Source: Desulfuromonas sp.
Lineage (GTDB): Bacteria > Desulfobacterota > Desulfuromonadia > Desulfuromonadales > SZUA-401
Direction: 5' to 3'
NCBI GenBank assembly: GCA_002869605.1
Contig: PKUI01000070.1
Location: 1 to 12,064 of the forward strand
DNA length: 12,064 nt
The position numbers and the translations under genes were made by a program. The notes under the pieces were generated by a model. The model ran no database searches, had not been told where the DNA came from, and was given only the letters and a program-made list of their open reading frames with translations. Shown here in pieces: positions 1 to 6,833 of this stretch (within the stretch, counting starts at the first letter, position 1; every line of letters starts with the position of its first letter).

Positions 1-14
1 CATGCTTAAAATCG

Positions 15-464
15 ATGTCTGTTAAAACACGGATCATCGGCGTCGGTAACCCGCTGTGTGGCGATGACGGTATCGGCGTCGCCCTGGTCGAACGCCTCCG
101 CGCTGCGGAGTTGCCACACGGTGTCGAGCTGCTCGATGGTGGGCTCGGTGGACTGAGCCTGATCGATTATTTTGCAGATGTTGAACAGGTGATCCTGGTC
201 GATGCCGTCGATTTCGGTGCTGCGGCTGGCGAAATAGTGCACCTTGATTTCGCCGAGCTCTCTCTCGATGATTCCACTTCCCTGCAGCAGCTGCACGCCG
301 GCCTGGCGCCGCTGATGCTTTTGGCCTGTGAGCTACACCCCAGCGTGCGGGTCGATCTTGTGGCGGTACAGCCTGCCGCTATGCAACCCGGGACGTCGCT
401 ATCACCGGCGGTTGAAGCTGGTTTGAGCCGCCTGGAGAGGGTCGTTTTCACCTTGTTGACATAG
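15..464 (+). CDS. NiFe-hydrogenase maturation endopeptidase (HyaD/HybD family, peptidase M52)
   Basis: This 149-residue protein belongs to the M52 family, which clips the C-terminal tail of the NiFe-hydrogenase large subunit once nickel has been inserted in the cytoplasm. The N-terminal signature GVGNPLCGDDGIG (residues 9-21) is diagnostic. The three nickel-sensing ligands of E. coli HybD (E16, D62, H93) have plausible equivalents at D18, D63 (in LVDAVDFG) and H94 (in QQLHAG). Length is normal for the family (about 150-165). The start ATG lies 5 bases after an in-frame-looking TAA at 7-9, and there is no clear Shine-Dalgarno sequence, which fits translational coupling to an upstream gene that is cut off. 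In Geobacter-type hyb operons (small subunit, Fe-S protein, HybB, large subunit, protease) the protease is last, so the large-subunit gene is probably just left of the window. No strong terminator follows. Confidence 0.93.
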   Translation: MSVKTRIIGVGNPLCGDDGIGVALVERLRAAELPHGVELLDGGLGGLSLIDYFADVEQVILVDAVDFGAAAGEIVHLDFAELSLDDSTSLQQLHAGLAPLMLLACELHPSVRVDLVAVQPAAMQPGTSLSPAVEAGLSRLERVVFTLLT

Positions 465-541
465 ACGCTGAGGCAATTCGGGGAAATCACCGGCCTCTAC
501 GTTAAATCACTTAATTCGAATAATACAATCAATTCCTCGTG

Positions 542-569
542 TTGTCGTGCTGAATTAATCGGCTATAAT
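542..569 (+). promoter_or_regulatory. Putative sigma70 promoter for the cytochrome-porin unit
   Basis: TTGTCG (542-547) and a perfect TATAAT (564-569) are separated by 16 bases. The -10 box matches consensus fully and the -35 box matches four of six positions. It is the best promoter candidate in the gap after the hydrogenase protease. The start site has not been determined, and chance occurrence in an AT-rich stretch is possible. Confidence 0.45.
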
Positions 570-661
570 GCTTTCGGTTTTGTGCTGTGCATTCAATAGC
601 TTGAGTGAAGGCTAAAAAAATCTCGGTGAGTGGAGAGCTTTTGGCATGGAGCGTGAAATAT

Positions 662-690
662 GAATATTCGAAATTTGAAATTTGAAATTT
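662..690. repeat. Palindrome GAATATTC followed by three tandem GAAATTT heptamers
   Basis: GAATATTC occupies 662-669. Three exact, gap-free copies of GAAATTT follow at 670-676, 677-683 and 684-690. The 7-base period is not a helical repeat, so this may be either a protein-binding element or a slippage-prone simple repeat. It sits 71-99 bases before the cytochrome start codon and downstream of the promoter candidate. Confidence 0.75.
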
Positions 691-760
691 AACTTCAAAA
701 ACTCAAGCAATCAAAAGGACAGAATGTCCGTAACCAAACCTTATTAGTTGGAGGAGAACC

Positions 761-1081
761 ATGAACGTAAAGAAAATCGTAGCGATCTTTGCCCTGCTTT
801 CCCTGGTGGCCAGTGTGGCCTTTGCCGTTGAAGGCGGCAACCCCAAGAAGGGCAAGTATCTGTACAAGAAAAGTTGCAAGACCTGCCATTCCGAGGGTGG
901 TGAAGGCGGCAAGCTGACCCCGCTGTCCAAGACCATGCGTCAGTGGGACCGTGTTTTCAAGAAGGGCCACAAGGGTGGTGCCGAGAAGTGGGAAGCTCTC
1001 TCCGAGAAAGACCTGCTCGATATCAACCAGTTCCTGTTTGACCATGCTGCAGACTCTGATCAACCCCAGACCTGCGGTTAA
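761..1081 (+). CDS. Small periplasmic monoheme c-type cytochrome
   Basis: The 106-residue product has a Sec signal peptide (basic MNVKK, hydrophobic core 6-21, likely cleavage after AFA at residue 22). It also has one covalent heme site, CKTCH, at residues 39-43, with H43 as proximal ligand. M59 (in PLSKTMRQW) is the only methionine after the first residue and is therefore the likely distal ligand of a class I-type fold. The mature protein is lysine-rich, as expected for a soluble electron shuttle docking on acidic partners. An extra Cys105 lies next to the C-terminus and could form a disulfide or dimer link. A strong ribosome site GGAGGAG (750-756) sits 4 bases before the ATG. It precedes the porin gene by 89 bases with no terminator seen between, so the two are probably co-transcribed. 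Its role in respiration is inferred; the exact redox partner is unknown. Confidence 0.9.
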   Translation: MNVKKIVAIFALLSLVASVAFAVEGGNPKKGKYLYKKSCKTCHSEGGEGGKLTPLSKTMRQWDRVFKKGHKGGAEKWEALSEKDLLDINQFLFDHAADSDQPQTCG

Positions 1082-1170
1082 TCTGCCACGCTTCGCCCTG
1101 CCCGGAATGACCGGATGGGGCGTCACTTTGTGTAGTACCACACTAACAAAGAGTATGAAGGAGGAAGAAC

Positions 1171-3003
1171 ATGCGTAAGTGGATTGTGCTGCTGATGGCA
1201 GCCCTTCTGGCCATGCCGAGCTTCGCCATGGCCGCTGCGTCTCTTGAGGAGATCCAGGAAGAACTCGAGGAGATCCAGGATCGTCTCGACTATGCCGAGA
1301 AGCACGCGGCGACCGATCGTATCACCTTTACCGGCGATATGCGTACCAAGGCCGACACCCTGCACTGGCAGGATGCCTCCTGGAACCCGGCGATCACCGT
1401 CAACTTCCAGGACTTTTTTGAGAAGCTCGCACCTGCAGCCATGGGGCCCGGTGCTACCGGCCCTCTGGGTGGCTTCAACCTGTTTGATCCGCAGAACCCC
1501 CAGAACGGTCTGTATGCCGGAACCGGTGCTCTCGGTACCGACGATGCTTCGCCGCTCGACACGATGTTCTATGGTCTGTACATGAACAACCCGATGCTCT
1601 ACCAAGGGTTGATGGGCAACTTCTCGACATGGGCAGGAGCAATGATGTCCGGTACGCCGTTCAACGCCGGTACCGGTGATTTCCCGTTGCTGGCGGGTGC
1701 TGTTCCGGGTCAGGCTCCGACGCTGTATGACATCGACAACGACATCGCCTACACCACCCGTCTGCGCCTCAACATGAAGGCCAACGTCTACAAGAACGTC
1801 AGCTTTGCCGGCCGTCTCTCCATGTACAAGAACTGGGGCGACTCCACCGGTACCAAGGTGTTCGATTCCTGGGATGCCTTCACCATGGACGGTACCGACG
1901 GCGGCAACACCACCGGCGACTGGCTGCGCGTCGAGCGTGCCTACTTCAACTGGAAGAACATCGGCGGCACCCCCTTCTACCTCTCCATCGGTCGTCGTCC
2001 CTCGACCTACGGTCCCCCCAGCCAGTACCGCGAGAACGAGATGCGCGGTGGTACCCCCTCGGGTCACCTGGTGCACTTCAACTTTGATGGCATCACCCTC
2101 GGCTATGGTCTTTCCGACGTCATCGAGGGGATGGCGGTCCGTTTCTGCTACGGCCAGGGTTACGAGTCGCAGCTTGGCAACGGCGAGATGTACAACAATA
2201 TCACCACCGAAGATACCCATCTCGGTGGTATCAACATGGACATCATCAACGACGGCACCAACTTCGTGCAGCTGACCGCCTTTGCCGCTCTCGACGTGGT
2301 TGACGGCTTCAAGGGGACCTTCGCGTTCCCGACCGAGCTCGGCGCGATCTTCGCCCCGACCCTCTACCATGACATGCAGAAATTCCCGACCTTTAACTTC
2401 GTGACCCGCTACACGCCCTCCACCGTCATCGGCGACATCTACCTTGGTGGTCTCGGCCTTGCTCGCGAAGAAATGAACGGCATCAACTACTTTGCTTCCC
2501 TTGGCTGGACCCGTCTCGAGTCGAACGGCAAAGCCGGTATGTTCGGTGGTATGGGTAACGACGCTGTGTTCGAAGCCAGCCTGAACAGCTACGGTGACGA
2601 AATCATCTTCAGCCCGGTGAGCGCTACCGATGAAGAAACCAACTACGGCTACGGCATCTATGTCGGTACCCAGCTGCCGGTGATGGACGGTGTCAAGCTC
2701 GGCCTCGAGTACAACTACGGCTCCAAGTACTGGACCCCGTTCACCCAGGCCCAGGACGACATGCTCGGTAGCAAGCTCGCTACCCGCGGTCATGTCGGTG
2801 AGCTCTACTCGATCTTCGAGGTTAACCCGCGCATGTTCATCAAGCTGGCTGGCCTCTACTACGACTACGAGTACACCGGAAGCGGTTCGCCGGTGGGTCA
2901 GCCGCAGAACATCGACGAAGTTCTCGCTGGTGACGCGTTCAGCTTCCTGCCGGTTGCTGACACTGCCTGGAACGCCAACGCCAGCCTGACCATCAACTTC
3001 TAA
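1171..3003 (+). CDS. DUF3373-type outer-membrane beta-barrel porin
   Basis: The 610-residue protein has a signal peptide (MRKWIVLLMAALLAMPSFAMA, cleavage near residue 21). A short Glu/Leu heptad region follows at residues 25-45 (LEEIQEELEEIQDRLDYAEK), which looks like the coiled-coil or trimerisation stalk seen at the N-terminus of several porins. The remainder is rich in alternating aromatic and polar strands, with the usual barrel-ending phenylalanine (ASLTINF). Motifs such as YTTRLRLNMKANVY, RVERAYFNW and SIGRRPSTYGPP fit DUF3373 proteins that I associate with Geobacter-like bacteria; I recall this from the family's general appearance and have not run a search. The ribosome site AAGGAGG (1158-1164) is strong. 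Being paired with a periplasmic cytochrome suggests a role in outer-membrane passage of solutes or electron acceptors, which is inference. Two aromatic/Gly-rich loops around residues 90-190 may be extracellular. Confidence 0.85.
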   Translation: MRKWIVLLMAALLAMPSFAMAAASLEEIQEELEEIQDRLDYAEKHAATDRITFTGDMRTKADTLHWQDASWNPAITVNFQDFFEKLAPAAMGPGATGPLGGFNLFDPQNPQNGLYAGTGALGTDDASPLDTMFYGLYMNNPMLYQGLMGNFSTWAGAMMSGTPFNAGTGDFPLLAGAVPGQAPTLYDIDNDIAYTTRLRLNMKANVYKNVSFAGRLSMYKNWGDSTGTKVFDSWDAFTMDGTDGGNTTGDWLRVERAYFNWKNIGGTPFYLSIGRRPSTYGPPSQYRENEMRGGTPSGHLVHFNFDGITLGYGLSDVIEGMAVRFCYGQGYESQLGNGEMYNNITTEDTHLGGINMDIINDGTNFVQLTAFAALDVVDGFKGTFAFPTELGAIFAPTLYHDMQKFPTFNFVTRYTPSTVIGDIYLGGLGLAREEMNGINYFASLGWTRLESNGKAGMFGGMGNDAVFEASLNSYGDEIIFSPVSATDEETNYGYGIYVGTQLPVMDGVKLGLEYNYGSKYWTPFTQAQDDMLGSKLATRGHVGELYSIFEVNPRMFIKLAGLYYDYEYTGSGSPVGQPQNIDEVLAGDAFSFLPVADTAWNANASLTINF

Positions 3004-3035
3004 TTCACGCTTCGGCAACGGCCGAACCTTTATCC

Positions 3036-3073
3036 AAGGGGGAGGGGAGCACGCTTCCCTCCCCCTTGCTTTT
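3036..3073 (+). terminator. Rho-independent terminator after the porin gene
   Basis: Arms 3036-3050 and 3053-3067 pair as a 15-base stem with one G:T wobble (the top must open to form a loop), and a short T-rich tail TGCTTTT follows. It lies 32 bases after the porin stop and ends only 8 bases before the start of the next gene, so it may act as an attenuator for that gene. The T-tract is interrupted, so termination may be partial. Confidence 0.7.
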
Positions 3074-3080
3074 GGTAGCG

Positions 3081-4262
3081 ATGTCCCAAATCCCGAACAC
3101 CCTACATCACGATACAGACCCCGCAAAGGCGCGACCGTGGCAAACCCCCGGTTTCTGGTGGTTTTCCCTGTTGACCACCGGGGTGCTATCCGGGCTGGTC
3201 GCGCTGACGGTGGTGATGCTGTTCGGGCACACCCACGAGATGAATGTCGGCTGGGAGCCTCCCTGGGGGATCCTGGTGGTGACCTCCCATTTTTTCGCCC
3301 TGGCCAGCGCCGGGACCTGCATTGCCGTACCGTGGTTGTTGCCACGGGACTGGCCGTTGCCGTCAGAGGTTTCACAAAAAGGGCTGATGACCGCAGGAGT
3401 GGCGTTCTTCGGGGCGCTCGGGGTCGCTGTCGTGGAGCTGAGCCAGCCGGTACGGCTCTCGTTCAGCGCCGACCTCGGCGAGGGCTTCATGCCGGGTGTA
3501 TACCAGATTCTGATCCACAGCCTGATCTACATCAGCTGCCTGGCTGCAACCTGTTACAGCCTTGGCCATGGTTATCGCAATCGTGCCCGACTGATGTCGG
3601 TGCTCGGTTACGCGGTGGTGATGGTGGTACTGTTCAAGAGCGAGTCGCTGCTGGTCTTGTTCGGTCATGGAGCCTCGTGGCTCTCTGCCGCGTTGCCGCC
3701 GGTTGTGACCTTTTCGGCGCTGCTACTCGGAACTGCGTTGCTGTTGCTGGTGGCGGCGATTCCACTCTGGCTGGCGGGCAAGGCGCTTGATTCCGAGAGC
3801 AGCTTGTTGATGTCGAGGCTGGTGACGCTGTTGACCGTGTTGCTTGTGATCCAGCTGGTGGGAGAACCCCTGGTTCTGTATGGCGGAGCTGCCTGGGGCG
3901 GAGAGCAGATAGCCCTGGTCAGCCAGTTGTTTGTCACGGGTCCATTGAGTGGCAGTTTTTGGGCCGGTGAAGTGTCGCTAGGAATGATAGCGCCCCTGGT
4001 TTTGCTACTCACCGTTCGACGTCATGCCTGGGCATTGTGCCTCTCCTGTCTGTTGGTCGTCGGCGGTCAGTTCATGTTCTGGTACGACCTGTTGCTGGCG
4101 ACTCAGCTCGCCAAGATCCTTACCACCAGCCCCCTGGCGGTAAACGGTCTGCTGCCACGGGTGGCCCCATGTCTGCCGAAACTTCTCATTACCTGCGGTT
4201 CGCTCTGCCTGTTGCTGTTGTTGCTCTCTCTGAATGAAAAGCTGCAACCCTACCGCGACTGA
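3081..4262 (+). CDS. NrfD/HybB-family polytopic membrane protein (quinone-interacting subunit)
   Basis: The 393-residue protein has about ten hydrophobic spans and a short polar N-terminus. Its first spans carry the NrfD-like pattern NVGWEPPWGILV followed by a small-residue helix with FALASAGTC. This family anchors periplasmic oxidoreductases to the membrane and exchanges electrons or protons with the quinone pool, normally through a ferredoxin-like 4Fe-4S subunit. Its length matches E. coli HybB (392). I chose ATG at 3081 because the longer reading starts at a TTG inside the terminator stem. The ribosome site for 3081 is poor, with only a G-rich GGTAG nearby. No Fe-S subunit or catalytic subunit lies beside it, so it is an orphan here. 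It might cooperate with the hydrogenase implied at the left end or with the cytochrome upstream. Assignment to the NrfD superfamily is fairly firm; the specific complex is unknown. Confidence 0.75.
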   Translation: MSQIPNTLHHDTDPAKARPWQTPGFWWFSLLTTGVLSGLVALTVVMLFGHTHEMNVGWEPPWGILVVTSHFFALASAGTCIAVPWLLPRDWPLPSEVSQKGLMTAGVAFFGALGVAVVELSQPVRLSFSADLGEGFMPGVYQILIHSLIYISCLAATCYSLGHGYRNRARLMSVLGYAVVMVVLFKSESLLVLFGHGASWLSAALPPVVTFSALLLGTALLLLVAAIPLWLAGKALDSESSLLMSRLVTLLTVLLVIQLVGEPLVLYGGAAWGGEQIALVSQLFVTGPLSGSFWAGEVSLGMIAPLVLLLTVRRHAWALCLSCLLVVGGQFMFWYDLLLATQLAKILTTSPLAVNGLLPRVAPCLPKLLITCGSLCLLLLLLSLNEKLQPYRD

Positions 4263-4301
4263 AAAACCTTCACGTATACACCATAGTAGCCAACTCAGAG
4301 A

Positions 4302-4330
4302 TTGCCAAAGCGCCCAAAAGGTTGTAAAGT
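4302..4330 (+). promoter_or_regulatory. Putative sigma70 promoter of tatA
   Basis: TTGCCA (4302-4307, five of six to consensus) is followed after exactly 17 bases by TAAAGT (4325-4330, four of six). It lies in the 104-base gap between the NrfD-like gene and tatA, about 37 bases before the tatA start codon. This supports tatA being its own transcription unit. Confidence 0.4.
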
Positions 4331-4366
4331 GCTCCTGTTATGCGACATGCGTAAAGGAGATGAACA

Positions 4367-4573
4367 ATGGGTATGCCCGGAATGCAGGAAATGCTGATTA
4401 TCCTCGTGCTGGTGCTGATTATTTTCGGTGCCGGGAAACTTCCCCAGGTCGGCGGACAACTTGGGAAAGGGCTGCGCAACTTCAAGGACGGGATGCGCGG
4501 TGAGGATGGCGATAAGATCGAAGAAGCGAAGCGGGTTGAGGACGAGCCTGAAGAGAAGGACAAGCAGGCCTGA
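4367..4573 (+). CDS. tatA: Twin-arginine translocase subunit TatA/TatE
   Basis: The 68-residue protein has the full TatA plan. A short N-terminus is followed by one hydrophobic helix (residues 9-20), the hinge [21 protein letters not shown] that links it to the amphipathic helix, and a charged Glu/Lys tail. TatA oligomerises in the inner membrane to form the pore that passes folded, cofactor-loaded proteins such as molybdoenzymes and NiFe hydrogenases. The ribosome site AAAGGAG (4353-4359) is well placed. No tatB or tatC is present, so it must work with a TatC encoded elsewhere. It is convergent with moaA and in the same window as a hydrogenase maturation gene; both pathways supply Tat substrates, though this proximity may be coincidental. 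TatE or a TatB-lacking system are alternatives that the sequence cannot separate. Confidence 0.94.
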   Translation: MGMPGMQEMLIILVLVLIIFGAGKLPQVGGQLGKGLRNFKDGMRGEDGDKIEEAKRVEDEPEEKDKQA

Positions 4574-4608
4574 GTCAAGCTCCGTTTGAATAGAAAATAA
4601 CCCGAAGG

Positions 4609-4631
4609 GGCCCGCAGCTGCGGGCCTTTTT
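4609..4631. terminator. Palindromic terminator between tatA and moaA
   Basis: GGCCCGCAGCTGCGGGCC (4609-4626) is perfectly self-complementary and followed by TTTTT (4627-4631). On the plus strand it ends tatA 35 bases after its stop. It also begins only a few bases beyond the moaA stop on the minus strand, but lacks a good T-run in that direction, so it serves moaA less well. Confidence 0.85.
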
Positions 4632-4638
4632 GTATTTC

Positions 4639-5616
4639 TCAGCCGCCGATGGTGTTCATGCGGCGGTCGCCGGGCTCGAAGTCGGGACTGTTGATGGTGT
4701 GTTTTTCCGGCTTGCCGCACACCGCCTGCTGCAGGAGCTTGCCCAGCTCATGGTCACTGGCTCCGCCACGCAGCGGACTGCGCAGATCAATGCTGAGGTC
4801 GGAAAAGAGGCAGGGACGCAGGTGCCCCTCCGGGGTCAGGCGTAGGCGGTTGCAGCTGTCACAGAAATGCTCGGAAATCGCCGAGATAAAGCCGATGCGG
4901 CCGCGAGCCCCCGGCAGCTGGTAGGTACGGGCCGGGCCACTGCCGCTGGAGGCGACCTCTTCGAGCGGCCCGAGCAGTTCGACATGGCGGCGGATTTCAC
5001 CGGTGGGTACGCGGCTTTCGGCCGGATAGTCGAGGCCGCCGCTGACCGGCATGAATTCGATGAAGCGGATGTCGCAGTTCCGTTTCAGGGTGAGGCGGGC
5101 AAAGTCGGCGATCTCGTCGACGTTGAACCCGGCCAGCGGGACCATGTTGACCTTGATCGGGGTCAGGCCGACCTGTTCGGCAGCATCGAGGCCGGCAAAG
5201 ACCTGGTCGAGGCCGTCGCGACGGCACATCTCACGAAAGCGTTCGGCGCGCAGGGTGTCGAGGCTGACATTGATGCGATCGAGACCTGCCTGCTTGAGCT
5301 GCCGGGCCTGTTCGGCGAGCAGCAGACCGTTGGTGGTCAGGGAGAGTTCGGGGCGCGGCGAGATCTGCGCCAGGCGGGCGATAAAATCGGCGAGGCCGCG
5401 GCGCACCAGCGGTTCACCGCCGGTGATACGGATGCGGCGGATGCCCTCCGCGATCGCCACCTGCGCGATCCGCTGAAGTTCCTCGTAGCTGAGAATCTCG
5501 TCGTGACGGCAGGCCGGCACCCCTTCTTCCGGCATGCAGTAGCGGCAGCGCAGGTTGCAGCGGTCGGTGACCGAGAGACGCAGATAATCGATGGTACGTC
5601 CGAATGAGTCTTTCAC
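4639..5616 (-). CDS. moaA: GTP 3',8-cyclase MoaA (molybdenum cofactor biosynthesis)
   Basis: MoaA is a radical-SAM enzyme that, with MoaC, converts GTP to cyclic pyranopterin monophosphate, the first step of molybdopterin synthesis. All hallmarks are present in 325 residues. The radical-SAM cluster motif is CNLRCRYC (Cys20, 24, 27), with TGGEPL at 65-70 as the SAM-binding GGE motif. The second, GTP-binding 4Fe-4S site is Cys252, Cys255 and Cys269 (FCDSCNRLRLTPEGHLRPC), and the functionally required C-terminal Gly-Gly ends the protein. Length is normal. The start is GTG (5614-5616); a good AAGGAG lies upstream (complement of 5630-5635), but with a long spacing of about 13 bases. It is divergent from the PP-loop gene, with a 137-base shared intergenic region. 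No molybdenum-cofactor riboswitch is evident, as the leader is short. Confidence 0.97.
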   Translation of the reverse strand: MKDSFGRTIDYLRLSVTDRCNLRCRYCMPEEGVPACRHDEILSYEELQRIAQVAIAEGIRRIRITGGEPLVRRGLADFIARLAQISPRPELSLTTNGLLLAEQARQLKQAGLDRINVSLDTLRAERFREMCRRDGLDQVFAGLDAAEQVGLTPIKVNMVPLAGFNVDEIADFARLTLKRNCDIRFIEFMPVSGGLDYPAESRVPTGEIRRHVELLGPLEEVASSGSGPARTYQLPGARGRIGFISAISEHFCDSCNRLRLTPEGHLRPCLFSDLSIDLRSPLRGGASDHELGKLLQQAVCGKPEKHTINSPDFEPGDRRMNTIGG

Positions 5617-5643
5617 GTGGTTCGGTAATCTCCTTAAGTAGTT

Positions 5644-5673
5644 AAAATACCATCTTTATCACTCGGGAAGCAA
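5644..5673 (-). promoter_or_regulatory. Weak candidate promoter of moaA
   Basis: Reading the minus strand, TTGCTT (complement of 5668-5673) and TATTTT (complement of 5644-5649) are 18 bases apart, just upstream of the moaA ribosome site. Both boxes are imperfect, so this is only the best candidate in the divergent 5617-5753 gap. I found no convincing promoter for the plus-strand gene there. Confidence 0.25.
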
Positions 5674-5753
5674 CGGCTTGTCGCCGCTTGCCGGGTAGGG
5701 AAGAAATGTGTCACCATGATTGTAGTGTTTAAAGATAGAAGTGGAGTAAACCT

Positions 5754-6731
5754 ATGAGTAAAGCCATTGGCCTGATTTCCGGCGGACTCGACAGCTCGCT
5801 GGCCGCACTGACCCTCAAACGGCAGGGGGTTGAGGTGACCGGCATCAGCTTTGTGACCCCTTTTTTTGGAGCCGACAAGGCACGCAAGGCGGCCGCGCAG
5901 ATGGAGATCCCGCTGATTGTTCGAGATATCTCGGAGATTCACCTCGAGATGCTCAAGAACCCGGTCTACGGTTACGGCAAGAATATGAACCCCTGCATCG
6001 ACTGCCACGCCATGATGTTTCGTCTGGCCGGGGAGGTGATGCAGCAGGAAGGGTTCGACTTCCTCTTTTCGGGGGAGGTTCTCGGTCAGCGGCCGATGAG
6101 CCAGAACATGACCGCTTTGCATACGGTGTCGAAACATTCGGGGCTTAAAGGGCGTATTCTGCGCCCCTTGAGCGCCAAGCTGCTGCCGATCACGCCGATG
6201 GAAGAGGAGGGGCTGGTCGACCGAGAGCGTCTGCTCGATATCCAGGGGCGCTCGCGCAAACCACAGGAGGCGTTGGCCGTGGAGTGGGGCCTTAAGGAAT
6301 ATCCCTCCTCGGGAGGAGGCTGCCTGCTGACCGAAAAGTCGTTTGCGGGGCGCCTGCGCGATCTTCTCGAAAAAAATCCGTCTGCCACGGTGGTCGATGT
6401 TGAACTTTTGAAGGTTGGTCGGCAATTTCGTCTCACGCCGACGGTCAAGCTGGCGATGGGGCGCAACCAGTCGGATAACGAACGGATCAAGAAGCTGCAA
6501 CGCCCTGCAGATGTTCTGTTGCGCTCTGCCCACTTCAGCGGTCCGCTGGGGCTGGTCAGCGGGGAGTTTACGGAGCAGGAAATGTTCCAGGCCGCGGCAC
6601 TGGTCGCCTCTTACGGCAAGGGGAAGGGTGAAGACGAACTCGAGGTCCTGGCCATCCAGCAAGATGAGACCAAGGCGTTGACGGTTAAGCCACTCCCCCG
6701 TGAGGAGGCCGAGCAGTACAAGGTCGACTAG
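5754..6731 (+). CDS. PP-loop ATP pyrophosphatase, probable tRNA sulfur-transfer enzyme (ThiI/MnmA-like)
   Basis: The 325-residue protein opens with the adenylating PP-loop SGGLDSS (residues 9-15), as in MnmA, ThiI and other tRNA-thiolating enzymes. These activate a tRNA uridine with ATP and replace oxygen with sulfur. It lacks the THUMP domain of classical ThiI. Visible cysteines are the pair CIDC (81, 84) in NPCIDCHAMMF and a third in SSGGGC (190). Three such cysteines could hold a 4Fe-4S cluster, as in TtuA-type and archaeal ThiI-type enzymes, or act as a persulfide/disulfide pair. SGEVLGQRPMSQ (106-117) looks like a conserved nucleotide- or RNA-contact loop. The roughly 130-residue C-terminal part is not recognised. 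The ribosome site GTGGAG (5741-5746) is moderate. It stands alone between the moaA divergent gap and a strong terminator. The precise tRNA position modified is unknown. Confidence 0.8.
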   Translation: MSKAIGLISGGLDSSLAALTLKRQGVEVTGISFVTPFFGADKARKAAAQMEIPLIVRDISEIHLEMLKNPVYGYGKNMNPCIDCHAMMFRLAGEVMQQEGFDFLFSGEVLGQRPMSQNMTALHTVSKHSGLKGRILRPLSAKLLPITPMEEEGLVDRERLLDIQGRSRKPQEALAVEWGLKEYPSSGGGCLLTEKSFAGRLRDLLEKNPSATVVDVELLKVGRQFRLTPTVKLAMGRNQSDNERIKKLQRPADVLLRSAHFSGPLGLVSGEFTEQEMFQAAALVASYGKGKGEDELEVLAIQQDETKALTVKPLPREEAEQYKVD

Positions 6732-6754
6732 CCTCACCACGCATAGTGAAACCC

Positions 6755-6786
6755 AAAAGCCCCCGGCAAAAGCCGGGGGCTTTTTT
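6755..6786 (+). terminator. Strong Rho-independent terminator after the PP-loop gene
   Basis: A perfect 9-base GC stem (GCCCCCGGC 6759-6767, GCCGGGGGC 6772-6780) with an AAAA loop is followed by six T's (6781-6786). An AAAA run precedes it, so it could also work on the minus strand. It begins 24 bases after the stop codon. Confidence 0.95.
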
Positions 6787-6833
6787 ATTATTCTCTGTTA
6801 CAGGGGGGGTATTTCCCGTCACGGAGACGATGT

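Larger units (their letters stand above)
465..760. other. 296-base non-coding leader upstream of the cytochrome-porin unit
   Basis: No credible ORF lies here, and the stretch is visibly AT-richer than its neighbours. It holds a plausible sigma70 promoter (542-569), a perfect triple heptamer GAAATTT (670-690) preceded by the 8-base palindrome GAATATTC (662-669), and a short dyad GGACA-GAA-TGTCC (717-729) about 30 bases before the cytochrome start codon. If the promoter at 542-569 is used, the transcript has a 5' leader of roughly 185 bases, long enough for regulation at RNA or DNA level. I recognise no known riboswitch fold. Confidence 0.7.

Noticed and set aside
1..9. The end of an upstream hydrogenase gene (CAT GCT TAA).
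   Set aside because: Only two codons and a stop are visible, too little to identify a product, although the position fits the gene preceding the protease.
470..497. GAGGC...GCCTC as a terminator after the hydrogenase protease gene.
   Set aside because: Only a 5-base stem with an 18-base loop and no T-run.
1128..1145. TGTG...CACA hairpin between the cytochrome and porin genes.
   Set aside because: A four- to five-base stem is expected by chance and has no T-run; it does not separate the two genes.
3066..3080. A TTG start for the NrfD-like gene.
   Set aside because: The codon lies inside the terminator stem; ATG at 3081 gives a normal family N-terminus.
1123..3375. A 750-codon open frame on the minus strand opposite the porin gene.
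   Set aside because: It lies antisense to a clear signal-peptide-bearing beta-barrel gene with a strong ribosome site. Its translation is low-complexity Val/Gly/His/Glu-rich without domains, as expected from the complement of a high-GC, strongly codon-biased gene.
4867..5607. A 246-codon plus-strand open frame inside moaA.
   Set aside because: moaA on the other strand has every catalytic motif; the plus-strand frame is a codon-bias shadow without a ribosome site or recognisable motifs.
5617..5753. A molybdenum-cofactor riboswitch upstream of moaA.
   Set aside because: The available leader is short and shows no conserved multi-stem structure that I can recognise.
5634..6740. A 368-codon minus-strand open frame opposite the PP-loop gene.
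   Set aside because: The plus-strand frame holds the SGGLDSS PP-loop and cysteine motifs; the antisense product shows no domain and would run through the moaA promoter region.
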